A stretch of 34,459 nt of DNA from Phycisphaerales bacterium. GTDB lineage: Bacteria > Planctomycetota > Phycisphaerae > WQYP01. The stretch's first letter is position 1, and each line of letters begins with the position of its first letter. The notes under the pieces are model-generated. The model was not told where the DNA came from and did no database searches. It was given only the letters and a program-made list of their open reading frames with translations. Below are positions 1-7,559 of the stretch, piece by piece. The position numbers and the translations under genes were made by a program. The DNA lies in assembly GCA_009781185.1 (NCBI GenBank), contig WQYP01000030.1, positions 1 to 34,459 of the forward strand. The letters are read 5' to 3'.

Positions 1-1437
1 ATTGGAAATTCCATGGCGGGGATGACGGACCTCCAGCTTGTCAGCCAATCCTGGGGCATGACGCTCCGTACCGCCCAAATCCGCGAACAGCAGATGCTGT
101 TGACCGAATCGCTCGCCGGTGCCCGCGGGGGTGGGGTTGGGGGTGGGGGGACTGGGAGGGCCGGAAGGGGGGGGGGGGGGGGGGGGAGCATGATCGGGGT
201 CCTGGGAGAAGAGCACGAGCTTGGGGGACTCCAAGAATTGGTGGGCGACTTGGCCGATCGCGGTGAGGAGCTGTGCGGGACTGGCGGGAGGCATGATCCG
301 CTGATAGAAACGCGTCATGATTTCGAAACAGGCGCTGCGAGCGGTCAGCGTGCGGTTCTGCGCGCCGAGTTGCTGATTGACCCGGCCAAGCTCGGCGTTG
401 GCGTTGGCGATCGACTGGAGATAGAGCTGCCTGGACTCCATATCGTAGAGGCCGATGGCGTGGGCGCGGGCTTCCAGAGCGTCGGTCAGTTTGGTGGTTA
501 TGTCGGTGATGTGCTGATCGGTGAGGCCCAGGTGCTGGGCGTATTGCCGGGTTTCGTAGGGGAAGAGGTAGTTGCCGGAGAAGCCGATGTGCTGGCGTCG
601 CACGAGTATGTCGGCAAGAGCGACGAGCAGAACGATGGGCAGGTGACTGATGCCGCCGGTCTTCAGGTGGGAGGCGGAATAATCCGAGCCGCGACCGTTA
701 GGGAGCGACCCGTTCTGTGGTAATGTGGGCGGTGGGGGGGTGCCGTGGAGCCAGATGACTTGTGAGATGATCTGCGGGAGGTTCCAGGCTTCCGCGATGC
801 GTTTGCCGGCGAGGCCGTGGTCGAGGCCGATGATGCGTCGTTCGGCGTCCGCAAGATCGCCGCGGGTCATCGTCGCCACTTCGACCACACGCGCGAAACT
901 CCGAGGCATGGCGGTGTCAAAGGCGACCTTGCCAATATCATGCAGAAGTCCACAGACAAAAGCGTCGTGAACGCTCAGACGAGGCTTGCACAGTTCCGCG
1001 AGCATCTCGGCCGCGGTCGCCACGGCAAGGGAATGCTTCCAAAACTCCGTCCGATTAAAAGGGCTCGGAGCATCGGTCTGCTCGTCGTCAGCAACACGCT
1101 GCTGGAAAATTTCAAAAACCTTCACGGATAGCACGAGATTGCGGACGGTTTCAAAGCCGAGCATGATGACCGCTTGCCGGACCGAGGTGATGGATCGCTT
1201 CGTGCCGGCCATCGCGGAATTCGCCAGCGATAAAATCTTCGAGGTAAGCGACTGATCCGCCGAGAGCAGCGCCACCACTTCAGCCGTTTTGCTCTCAGTA
1301 GACCCCGTCAGCGCAATGAGCCTCATCGCGATCATCGGCAGCGTCGGCAGACTGTCGAGCTGCTGCAGAACAATCTCGACTTTACGAGTTTTGACTTCGT
1401 CGGAAAGAATGGCATTTGTCTGGGTCATGGGGCTCAT
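1..1437 (-). CDS. HDOD-domain signalling protein with C-terminal GAF-like region (3' end beyond window)
   Basis: The minus-strand frame is open from an ATG at 1437 to the window edge, giving 479 codons. Residues about 18-235 form an HDOD domain: an LPTLP entry motif, then LSADQSLTSKILSLANS, a conserved MLGFETVRNLVLS helix and an LLHDIGK motif. HDOD proteins are usually non-enzymatic signalling scaffolds. A helical linker of about 90 residues follows, then a GAF-like start (LLTAIGQVAHQFLESPKLVLF, in two parts around residues 392-412). A run of 20 C on the coding strand (167-186) encodes a polyproline stretch from about residue 418. The frame stays open and protein-like after it (GERFGQQHLLFADLGG), so the tract is in frame here. 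Residues about 242-253 (GSLPNGRGSD) come from one arm of a palindromic repeat found elsewhere in the window. A second ATG at 1428 is possible. The HTH-REC regulator gene lies just upstream on the same strand. The family call is firm; the ligand of the GAF part is unknown. Confidence 0.85.
   Translation of the reverse strand, partial: MSPMTQTNAILSDEVKTRKVEIVLQQLDSLPTLPMIAMRLIALTGSTESKTAEVVALLSADQSLTSKILSLANSAMAGTKRSITSVRQAVIMLGFETVRNLVLSVKVFEIFQQRVADDEQTDAPSPFNRTEFWKHSLAVATAAEMLAELCKPRLSVHDAFVCGLLHDIGKVAFDTAMPRSFARVVEVATMTRGDLADAERRIIGLDHGLAGKRIAEAWNLPQIISQVIWLHGTPPPPTLPQNGSLPNGRGSDYSASHLKTGGISHLPIVLLVALADILVRRQHIGFSGNYLFPYETRQYAQHLGLTDQHITDITTKLTDALEARAHAIGLYDMESRQLYLQSIANANAELGRVNQQLGAQNRTLTARSACFEIMTRFYQRIMPPASPAQLLTAIGQVAHQFLESPKLVLFSQDPDHAPPPPPPPSGPPSPPTPNPTPAGTGERFGQQHLLFADLGGTERHAPGLADKLEVRHPRHGISN
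167..186. repeat. 20-base G/C homopolymer inside the HDOD gene
   Basis: This is an uninterrupted run of 20 G on the plus strand, read as C in the minus-strand gene, between the HDOD domain and the end of the GAF-like region. It encodes prolines. A change of one or two bases would alter everything downstream. Tracts of this length are mutable in bacteria and are also a classic place for sequencing error. Confidence 0.9.
685..710. repeat. Single arm of palindromic element A, in frame in the HDOD gene
   Basis: The plus strand reads CGAGCCGCGACCGTTAGGG followed by AGCGACC, nearly identical to one arm of the full hairpins at 3294-3371 and 23331-23421. No second arm is nearby. It is read through in frame by the HDOD gene between the HDOD core and its C-terminal helices. 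Confidence 0.8.
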
Positions 1438-1439
1438 CG

Positions 1440-1535
1440 GTTAAGTCGTTAAATCGTCAAGTCGTTAAGTCGTGAACCGTGAACAGAGTATATACGACTT
1501 GACGATTTAACGATTTAACGACTTGACGCCTTAAC
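1440..1535. repeat. Inverted arrays of an 8-bp unit (GTTAAGTC-like)
   Basis: The left arm (1440-1473) is a run of octamers GTTAAGTC, GTTAAATC, GTCAAGTC, GTTAAGTC. The right arm (1494-1535) carries the same units reverse-complemented, so the two can form a long AT-rich hairpin with several registers. At least 18 pairs are perfect (GTTAAATCGTCAAGTCGT). It fills most of the gap between the HTH-REC gene and the HDOD gene on the minus strand and could act as an attenuator or mRNA stabiliser. That role is inference. Confidence 0.85.
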
Positions 1536-1546
1536 GTCTATCGTAT

Positions 1547-2230
1547 TTACGCCAATAGCAGCAATTCGCCCATGCGCTCGATGAGTTTCTCGATGTTGAA
1601 GGGCTTTTTGACAAAATCATCCGCACCGGCCTGGAGCAGTTCGTTAATCTCTTCCTGATTCACCACGCCGGAAACGATGATGATTTTCATGTGTTCGAAT
1701 CTGGGGTTATTACGGACGGTCTGGCAGACGACGTTGCCGTTGACGTCGGGCAGCATGTAGTCAAGGATCATCAGGTCGGGCATGAATTCCTGAGTAAGCA
1801 CGCCCGCGTCGTATCCCGTGGCGGCGGTTTTCACTTCAAAACGACCGTCGCGATTGAGAACATCCACAAAAAGCTCCACAATCTCAGCATCATCGTCAAC
1901 GACCAAGACCTTTCGCCGTCCGGATTCGAGGTTGTCAATAGGGATGCCATTATCTTTCATGAATTTCACAAGGGCGTCGCGTGGAATACGACGGAACTTG
2001 GAGCCGGGGACGCGGAACCCGCCAAGGCGGCCGGTGTCGAAGCAGCGGATCACGGTTTGCTGGGAGACTTTGCAGATTTCAGCGACTTCGCCGGTGGTGT
2101 AAACATCTTTGGCTCCATTGGAGCTGTTACTGGAGCCGTTGCTCGTGACCTGTCCGTTGGTGACTTGTCCGTTTTCTGGAACGGATTCCCGATGCGAAGA
2201 TGTGGGTTCAATGCTCACGTCGCGCTCCAA
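1547..2230 (-). CDS. DNA-binding response regulator: N-terminal excisionase/MerR-type HTH plus C-terminal receiver domain
   Basis: The protein has 227 residues. After a low-complexity, Ser/Asn-rich leader (1-40), residues 43-92 form an excisionase-like winged HTH (YTTGEVAEICKVSQQTVIRCFDTGRLGGFRVPGS). Residues 106-225 form a receiver domain. The acidic pocket is D112-D114, the phosphoacceptor is D157 (MILDYMLP), S187 sits at the switch position (IIIVSG) and K209 is the conserved lysine (VKKPF). The order HTH then REC is the reverse of the common OmpR/NarL layout. This suggests a transcription factor controlled by an unlinked histidine kinase. The leader contains a short DNA duplication that gives NGQVTNGQVTSNG. 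The HDOD gene lies 109 bp downstream, so the two may be co-expressed. No partner kinase is in the window. Confidence 0.92.
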   Translation of the reverse strand: MERDVSIEPTSSHRESVPENGQVTNGQVTSNGSSNSSNGAKDVYTTGEVAEICKVSQQTVIRCFDTGRLGGFRVPGSKFRRIPRDALVKFMKDNGIPIDNLESGRRKVLVVDDDAEIVELFVDVLNRDGRFEVKTAATGYDAGVLTQEFMPDLMILDYMLPDVNGNVVCQTVRNNPRFEHMKIIIVSGVVNQEEINELLQAGADDFVKKPFNIEKLIERMGELLLLA

Positions 2231-2373
2231 TTTCGGCTCAGGCCGATCGAGAAGACTTCAGCAAAGCTTACCCAAATTGCCAAGTCTACTCAAATATCCC
2301 AAGTTTACATCGGCTACGGCAAGGGCGGAGTTTACAAAATGGAAAGAGCAAGTCCGATAAATCGGGAAATGAT

Positions 2374-3252
2374 TTAGCCGGCAGGCTTGCCTGCCGCTCG
2401 GGGAGCCGGACGTGTTGTCGAAGTGTTCCCCATCACACGTTGCGCGGCATCAATACGTTTCTTCGCCACTTCCGCCATAGGCGTGTCAGGAAAATCCCGA
2501 ATAATCTCCGCCATGGCCGCGGCCACCTTGTCAGGATGCTGTGGCCCAAAACTCAGACCATATTGACGCACCGCCGCTTCCACAAGACACATCTCCAGCG
2601 ACCCAAAAACCTTCCCCGCCTTGCCATCCTGTACGTGTTGCTCCCATCGCTTCACATGATCCTCCAATCTCTCCTTGCGTTCATACATGAGTTGCTTCGG
2701 CGTGATCTCCGGCTTGGGCGCTTCCACCCAGTCCTTCTTCCGCTTCTCGTAAGTCCATTGCAAATCCGTCATCGCCTTGTGAAGGTACTCTCTCGCCTTC
2801 TCCGGCCCCTTATTCAGCCCGTTAATAATGGATGCCGCCAAAATCGCCGACTGCGGAACCAGATATTGCGAATCATTCAGAGAATTGCATATCTCAGATT
2901 GATAGTAATGTTGATGGTCGTAACACGCGACAATCGCTTCGAAAACTTCCAGCGCCTTCGGCATATCCACAGTCGGATGACGCTGCACCTCGGGACGTTG
3001 GCTCAGGAGCACGCCGATTTGAAATTCACGCCGTATGTTCTCTGGATCGTCGGCTTTGCTCGCAATGGCATCCCGCAACTGTTGCACCTCGCGATCACGA
3101 TCCGTCACAGCATCCGCGGCCTTCGGTTCCGTGGCGGCCTGCGTAGCCGGAGTTGCTTTTTCGTTCCCGTAAGCCGTCATCACATCGGAAATCAGACCGC
3201 AGGCAACCACCACCACCATCTGATACTTGCGCCCGAAAATGTTCCGCCACAT
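2374..3252 (-). CDS. Exported helical (TPR-like) protein of unknown function
   Basis: The ATG at 3252 is chosen because GAGGAG lies 7 bases before it; an upstream start at 3285 lacks such a site. The product has 292 residues. Residues about 8-30 are hydrophobic (KYQMVVVVACGLISDVMTAYG), consistent with a signal peptide or anchor. The rest is charged and helical with repeat-like segments, such as DMPKALEVFEAIVACYDHQHYYQSEI and AAAMAEIIRDFPDTPMAEVAKKRI. The second segment has the pattern of a tetratricopeptide helix pair for tracking chain-like units. The last codons overlap a small palindrome (GGCAGGCTTGCCTGCC, 2383-2398). No catalytic motif was recognised. The gene is divergent from the PEP-CTERM remnant at 3446, with palindromic element A between them. 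Confidence 0.75.
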   Translation of the reverse strand: MWRNIFGRKYQMVVVVACGLISDVMTAYGNEKATPATQAATEPKAADAVTDRDREVQQLRDAIASKADDPENIRREFQIGVLLSQRPEVQRHPTVDMPKALEVFEAIVACYDHQHYYQSEICNSLNDSQYLVPQSAILAASIINGLNKGPEKAREYLHKAMTDLQWTYEKRKKDWVEAPKPEITPKQLMYERKERLEDHVKRWEQHVQDGKAGKVFGSLEMCLVEAAVRQYGLSFGPQHPDKVAAAMAEIIRDFPDTPMAEVAKKRIDAAQRVMGNTSTTRPAPRAAGKPAG

Positions 3253-3278
3253 CACCGATCTCCTCGTCACCCAGGGGG

Positions 3279-3386
3279 AACGCATTTGACCATCAGAGCC
3301 GCGACCGTAAGGGAGTGACCTGCGTTATTCACGCATTGCCGCGAGGTCGCTCCCTTACGGTCGCGGCTCTGAACTCCAAATGCGTT
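3279..3386. repeat. Palindromic element A, full hairpin copy (intergenic)
   Basis: The core arms are 3294-3320 and 3345-3371. They pair over 27 positions with a single T/C difference that still allows a G-U pair in RNA. The loop is about 24 bases. A short outer inverted repeat AACGCATTTG / CAAATGCGTT (3279-3288, 3377-3386) extends the structure. The same core and part of the outer sequence recur inside rfbH at 23331-23431. It separates two divergent genes and abuts the broken 5' end of the PEP-CTERM remnant. Confidence 0.92.
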
Positions 3387-3388
3387 AG

Positions 3389-4087
3389 GCGGCAGTTTTA
3401 CCTTCAACTCCAGCCGGCGGCAATCTCACCTTCGGCTCCGCGCCCGTGAGTGTCATCAACAGCCTGACCATCACCACGACAAAAAGCAGCGGTGCTCTGA
3501 CGCTGAATGCCGTCACTTTAGGCGATATCAATCATCCCGATATCCCCGTCACGCTCACGCTCGCAGATGCCAATACAGGTTCAGGGAATACGGACAGTGT
3601 CGTTTTCAGCTCAAAAATCCAACCCGCCAATCCCGCAGTGACCGATCAGATCGTCATTGGCTCCACCAGCAACACCGACCCTCATTACTACTCAGGCTCG
3701 GTCTCCTTCTCCGGCAACATCCAGCCGGGCATTGATTTCACGTTCAATAGCGGCACCTTGTCAGTCAATTCCGCTTCCGCATCCTTTGGCACCGGTCTCC
3801 TGACCATCAACGGCGGCTCGTTCAACTGCAGTTCCGCAGGCGCCACCACTCTGCAAAACTCCGCCATCACCATCAACGGCGGCACCGTGACAACCGCGAA
3901 TACCACAAAGCTCGGCTCCGGCTGGAACGCCCTGCACGGCAACATCACCTATTCGATCGTGAACAGGGACTCCGGCGTATTCCTGGATATCAGCGGCATC
4001 ACTCCTCCCTCCGCCGTCCCCGAACCCGCCAGCCTCGCGCTGCTGGGCCTCGGCGCGGCGGCGATGATGATACGCCGTCGGAAATAA
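3389..4087 (+). pseudogene. 5'-truncated PEP-CTERM surface protein remnant
   Basis: The longest start is a GTG at 3446, giving 213 residues. The C-terminus is a textbook PEP-CTERM signal: VPEPASLALLGLGAAAMMI followed by RRRK, i.e. motif, membrane helix and basic tail. Exosortase systems process this tail. The body is Ser/Thr/Gly-rich with beta-type repeats (INGGSFNCSS, ITINGGTVTTAN). No signal peptide is present, although this family needs one. Just upstream, another frame reads GGSFTFNSS (from 3388), which resembles the internal repeats, and the main frame continues with AGGNLTFGSAPVS after a shift near 3410-3420. The 5' end abuts element A. I infer a gene broken by truncation plus frameshift; an intact short gene with an unusual export route is the alternative. 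Confidence 0.6.
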
Positions 4088-4113
4088 AGAAAGAAAATGG
4101 TAAAATCTGAGCG

Positions 4114-4151
4114 AAGCCCAAGGATTGCAATCCCTGGGCTTTTCATTTTTT
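4114..4151 (+). terminator. Rho-independent terminator after the PEP-CTERM remnant
   Basis: AAGCCCAAGGATTGCA pairs with the mirror half ATCCCTGGGCTT to form a GC-capped stem, followed by TTTTCATTTTTT. It lies 27 bp after the stop at 4087. The stem belongs to the same palindrome family as the ends of the 5296-5684 element. Confidence 0.75.
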
Positions 4152-4225
4152 CGTGTGAGTGCTTACCCTTGCATGGAACTGCCGACGGCTTTACGCTGCT
4201 TAGATGAGTTTTTAAGGAGCACCAC

Positions 4226-5278
4226 ATGCCAGTTCGTTACGGAATCATCGGTTGCGGAGCCATCGGGCAGCGCAGGCACATCCCGGAAATCGCGGCAAAC
4301 AAAAACGCAGTCCTCGCGGCACTGTGCGACATGAACCAGGCAAGAGTCGAAGAAGTCGGCGAAAAATACCATCTGAGCGAGTTGTTTACGGACTATCGCC
4401 AGATGCTCGAGCAGGTCGAGCTCGACGCGGTGGTGATCGGCACGCCGAACTATCTCCATGCGCCGCAGACGATCGATGCGTTCAAGGCCGGCAAACATGT
4501 GCTGGTGGAGAAGCCCATGGCCACCACGCGGGAAGAGGCCAAGGCGATGATCGCGGCTTCGAAAAAGGCCAAAAAGTTTCTGATGATTGGCCTGAACCAG
4601 CGATTCATGCCGCAACATGTCAAGGCGAGGCAGATCATCAAATCCGGCCGCATCGGTAATGTGCTCTCCTTCCGTACCGCGTTTAAGCATCGTGGTCCGG
4701 AAAGCTGGTGCATCGAAAATTCCAACAACACATGGTTCTTCCGAAAGAAAGAGGCGGTGCTGGGCGTGACGGGCGATCTGGGCATCCACAAAGCAGACCT
4801 CATGCGATACCTCCTCGGTGAAGACATCGCTTCGATCTCCGGCATTCTGACGACGCTCGATAAACGCGATCACACCGGCAAACTCATCCAAACCGACGAC
4901 AACGCCCTGCTCACCTGCACCACCACCTCCGGCATCCCAGGCTCCATCATCCTCTCCTGGACCAACTACGGCGAAGCTGAAGCCAACTACACCGTCCTCT
5001 ACGGTACCCAAGGCGTCCTCATGCTCGCCACCGACCCGGAATGGGGCGTGATCGTCCGCTCGCCCAACGGCATGGAGGAACGCTACAAAGTCGGCCGAAT
5101 GGCCACCAACGAAAAACAAACAACCTCCGGCGTCAGCGACGCATTCACACAATGCCTCTTAAAAAACAAAGCCCCGGAAGTCGACGGCGTGGAAGGCTAC
5201 AAATCCCTCGACGCGATCTTAACCGCCATCGAAGCCGCCCAGCAGGGCCGAACCCTGAAAGTAAAAAACGCCGTATAA
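4226..5278 (+). CDS. Gfo/Idh/MocA-family NAD(P)-dependent oxidoreductase
   Basis: The start ATG at 4226 has AAGGAG 7 bases upstream. The protein has 350 residues, the usual length. The N-terminal Rossmann fold shows GCGAIGQ (9-15). The family EKP motif is at 95-97 (VLVEKPMAT), and the C-terminal half carries GDLGIHKADLMRYLLG, which matches the GxxxDxxxH catalytic segment with H189 and D192 as likely acid/base residues. Members oxidise or reduce sugars, inositols or sugar derivatives. The exact substrate cannot be read from sequence. The gene stands alone between two repeat-rich gaps, so context gives no pathway. Confidence 0.93.
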   Translation: MPVRYGIIGCGAIGQRRHIPEIAANKNAVLAALCDMNQARVEEVGEKYHLSELFTDYRQMLEQVELDAVVIGTPNYLHAPQTIDAFKAGKHVLVEKPMATTREEAKAMIAASKKAKKFLMIGLNQRFMPQHVKARQIIKSGRIGNVLSFRTAFKHRGPESWCIENSNNTWFFRKKEAVLGVTGDLGIHKADLMRYLLGEDIASISGILTTLDKRDHTGKLIQTDDNALLTCTTTSGIPGSIILSWTNYGEAEANYTVLYGTQGVLMLATDPEWGVIVRSPNGMEERYKVGRMATNEKQTTSGVSDAFTQCLLKNKAPEVDGVEGYKSLDAILTAIEAAQQGRTLKVKNAV

Positions 5279-5295
5279 CGCCACACCCCAACCAT

Positions 5296-5684
5296 AAAGC
5301 CTAGGGATTGCAGTCCTCACCCCTATCCACATCTTTTACACATGTGAAGTCCCACGATGGCAATCTGGGGCTTTGGCGCGAAAGTAGATGCCCCTCCATC
5401 CTCATTCCCTATTTTTTAGAGCATTGTTCACTCGCCCGTAGCGTTTTGGAGCCCCGCATGGCAATGCGGGGCTTTTGGCTCTCGCTTCCTGCGCATGTCA
5501 TCACGCCACGACCACATGAAAAATGCTCTATCCCATATCCACTTTTAATATAAACATATACATGTATTTATTAAAAATGGATAAAGGGGAAAACAGCCGC
5601 AAATTGACGTTCAATCGCTTCACCGCATGGAAAGTTTCGCAAACAGAGATGTGGGTGAGGGTGAGGACTGCAGTCCCTGGGCTT
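5296..5684. mobile_element. Possible MITE-like element with about 39-bp terminal inverted repeats
   Basis: The left end (5296-5334) begins AAAGCCTAGGGATTGCAGTC, and the right end (5646-5684) is its inverted counterpart with about five mismatches in 39. A second inverted pair lies inside: TAGAGCATTGTTC at 5417-5429 and GAAAAATGCTCTA at 5518-5530. No transposase is encoded. The right end, followed by a run of T, could also serve as a terminator. No target-site duplication was recognised, so mobility is an inference. Confidence 0.45.
5450..5473. repeat. REP-like palindrome B, copy 1
   Basis: AGCCCCGCATGG and its mirror half form a 24-bp near-perfect palindrome centred on TGGCAA. Related copies are at 8782-8806, 9988-10011 and 28745-28768, with a degenerate one at 5348-5372. 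Four of the five are intergenic. Confidence 0.85.
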
Positions 5685-5733
5685 TTTTTGTGATAAGATA
5701 CCCGGCAGGAGTAAGGTTCAAACGGAGATGATC

Positions 5734-6591
5734 ATGATGAAGCTTAAACTGAAAGATTTCGATGATTTGCGTGTGAAGCCGGGCAAGGCGGTGGACCTCT
5801 CGGACCACAAAACCGACCGCACCCACGGCGTCCCCAAAAATCCGGAAGAAGCCATCGAAACGCTCACGCAAAAACTGGGCGTGCTGCAGGAGAACCTTTA
5901 CGCCGAGGGGCGGCGATCCCTGCTGGTGGTGCTCCAGGGCCTCGACGCCTCCGGCAAGGACGGTACCGTCCGCCACGTTTTCGATCACGTTAATCCCACC
6001 GGTATCCAGGTGATCAGCTTCAAACAACCAACCACCGAAGAACTGCGTCACGATTTCCTTTGGCGGTGCCACAACAGAACACCGCCACGGGGATATATAG
6101 GTGTATTCAACCGTTCGCATTATGAAGACGTGCTGGTCGTGCGGGTGCACGCCGACAAACTGTTGGCCCCGGAGCTTCGCGGGGAAGGGGAGGGGGCAGC
6201 GAAGGAATGGCAGCGGCGGTATCGCATGATCACCGCCTTCGAACGAATCCTGGAAGACGCTGGAACTCGCGTGCTGAAATTCTTCCTGCACATTTCCAAA
6301 GAGGAGCAGCGGCAGCGGTTCATCGCTCGGCAAAAAGACCCAACCAAACACTGGAAGCTTGCCGAAGGCGATTTCGAAGAACGAAAATACTGGGACCATT
6401 ACCAGCGAGCGTACGAGCAGATGTTCCCGGCAACTTCGACCAAAGAAGCACCCTGGTACATCATTCCTTCGGACCATAAAAAAGCGAGAGATTTTTACAT
6501 CGCGGGCATTTTGGTGGGGATTCTCAAGGAGATGGATCCGCAACCGCCGAAGCTGGCCAACCCGGCATTGACCCGGCTGAAATTCAAGTAA
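5734..6591 (+). CDS. Polyphosphate kinase 2 family protein (PPK2)
   Basis: ATGs occur at 5728, 5734 and 5737. The CGGAG site abuts the first, so 5734 (6-base spacing) is preferred. The product has 285 residues. PPK2 enzymes transfer phosphate between polyphosphate and nucleotides. Visible motifs are the Walker A loop GLDASGKDG (69-77), the Walker B-like VFNRSHYEDVLVVRV (124-138), and the lid region with KEEQRQRFIARQKDPTKHWKL. The tail ends with a helix that includes AGILVGILKEM. The substrate class (AMP, ADP or both) cannot be decided by eye. It is likely cytosolic and involved in nucleotide balance or stress. The upstream gap is repeat-rich. Confidence 0.95.
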   Translation: MMKLKLKDFDDLRVKPGKAVDLSDHKTDRTHGVPKNPEEAIETLTQKLGVLQENLYAEGRRSLLVVLQGLDASGKDGTVRHVFDHVNPTGIQVISFKQPTTEELRHDFLWRCHNRTPPRGYIGVFNRSHYEDVLVVRVHADKLLAPELRGEGEGAAKEWQRRYRMITAFERILEDAGTRVLKFFLHISKEEQRQRFIARQKDPTKHWKLAEGDFEERKYWDHYQRAYEQMFPATSTKEAPWYIIPSDHKKARDFYIAGILVGILKEMDPQPPKLANPALTRLKFK

Positions 6592-6737
6592 TTCTTGATG
6601 GCCGGGCACAAACTCAAGTAAGTTTGCCTCAAAAAATGGCCACACCCCTCTGATCCCAACGCTTGATGAACTGCCGACACTTTTCAGATACACTACGCAG
6701 TGTCCAAAGCAGGCTTTCCTCGGAGCGTTCTGGGCCT

Positions 6738-7478
6738 ATGCACATCAAAGTGAAATGTCCAACTTGCGGCCAAGTCTATCCCGTAGCAGTTTCCATGGCC
6801 GGCATCAAGCTCAAGTGCGCTAGTTGCGGTGCAGTTATGGTTGCGGCAACTCCCAGTGAACGACCCTCACCGCCTCCCGAAGCACCCGCCCCCATTGCTC
6901 CCCCCATCTCCACGGAATCAGCCGAACCGTCCACGTTCACCGCTCCCGACGCATCCGATCTTCCAAACGCCGATCCGTCCGCTCCCAATCCATCGGAATC
7001 GCGAGCTTTTGACGTATTTCACCTGGGCGCCGCCGCCACGCACCGACGGATGGCTTCGCGCATCTGCCTGGTACTCGCCGCCGTCGTTTATATTTCCGCC
7101 CTCACCGCCCTGCTCATGGCCTTCACGCTCAATGCGTCCAATGTCGGCCGCATCCTTCCCCCGGGAACCGTCGGGCAGCTTGTGGCAATCCTGGGCATCG
7201 CTGCTGTCATCCTTGCAGGTCTAGGCACCACATATCTGCTCTGCGGCCTTCGTATGGGCGGAGAAAATTTCCAAACAGTTCTCGTCGCAGCCATCGTCGG
7301 CGCGGTGCATGCCGTCGTCTTGCTCGAAGTCGTAGTGATGTTCGCGTCGCAGGCAAGCTACATCCGTCCCGTCGTCCCCGGAACTTTCGCGATCAGTCTT
7401 ATCCTCGGCATCGCCTGTCTGCTCTGCCTCGCGCCCATGATCTATTTCTCCGTACGAACGCTGCAAGTCAGACGCTGA
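6738..7478 (+). CDS. Zinc-ribbon membrane protein (MJ0042-type ribbon plus four helices)
   Basis: The ATG at 6738 begins MHIKVKCPTCGQVYPVAVSM, the usual start of this planctomycete family; upstream starts only add unrelated sequence. The product has 246 residues. Residues 7-34 hold two CxxC pairs (CPTC, CASC) that would bind zinc. Residues 40-90 are a Pro/Ser-rich linker. About 105-245 contain four hydrophobic helices (for example LVLAAVVYISALTALLMAF and TVLVAAIVGAVHAVVLLEVV). The ribbon should face the cytoplasm. The function of the family is not known. An inverted AAAAGGT-type array follows the stop and may end transcription. Confidence 0.8.
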   Translation: MHIKVKCPTCGQVYPVAVSMAGIKLKCASCGAVMVAATPSERPSPPPEAPAPIAPPISTESAEPSTFTAPDASDLPNADPSAPNPSESRAFDVFHLGAAATHRRMASRICLVLAAVVYISALTALLMAFTLNASNVGRILPPGTVGQLVAILGIAAVILAGLGTTYLLCGLRMGGENFQTVLVAAIVGAVHAVVLLEVVVMFASQASYIRPVVPGTFAISLILGIACLLCLAPMIYFSVRTLQVRR

Positions 7479-7545
7479 AAAGGTAAAAGGTAAAAGGATT
7501 GAAAGTCCGCTCCTTTTACCTTTTAACTTTTAACTTTTAACTTCT
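7478..7545. repeat. Inverted arrays of a 7-bp unit (AAAAGGT / CTTTTAA)
   Basis: AAAAGGTAAAAGGTAAAAGGA (in two overlapping pieces, 7480-7499) faces TCCTTTTACCTTTTAAC and further CTTTTAA units (7511-7540). The halves can form a 14-bp perfect stem. The array lies between the convergent zinc-ribbon and panD genes and may act as a two-way terminator. The same TTTTAAC unit recurs at 25339-25372. Confidence 0.8.
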
Positions 7546-7559
7546 TCATAGTATCTGGA

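Larger units (their letters stand above)
5279..5733. other. 455-bp gene-free stretch filled with nested palindromes
   Basis: No credible gene lies here. The stretch holds a possible MITE-like element (5296-5684), a complete GCCCCGCATG-type palindrome at 5450-5473, a degenerate one at 5348-5372, and an AT-rich segment (about 5535-5580). The AT-rich part is a plausible promoter region for the polyphosphate kinase gene downstream. A short open frame at 5308-5553 is built from repeats. Confidence 0.7.

Noticed and set aside
167..186. A frameshift in the HDOD gene at the homopolymer
   Set aside because: Counting gives exactly 20 bases, and from the ATG at 1437 this keeps the protein-like frame (GERFGQQHLLF) open to the edge. 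The tract is in frame here.
13..723. Plus-strand open frame of 236 residues at the left edge
   Set aside because: It is the antisense of the HDOD gene, which has clear family motifs on the minus strand; this frame is Gly/Val-rich and includes the homopolymer.
2200..3318. Plus-strand open frame of 372 residues, basic and His/Arg-rich
   Set aside because: It overlaps two minus-strand genes and has no domain or ribosome site.
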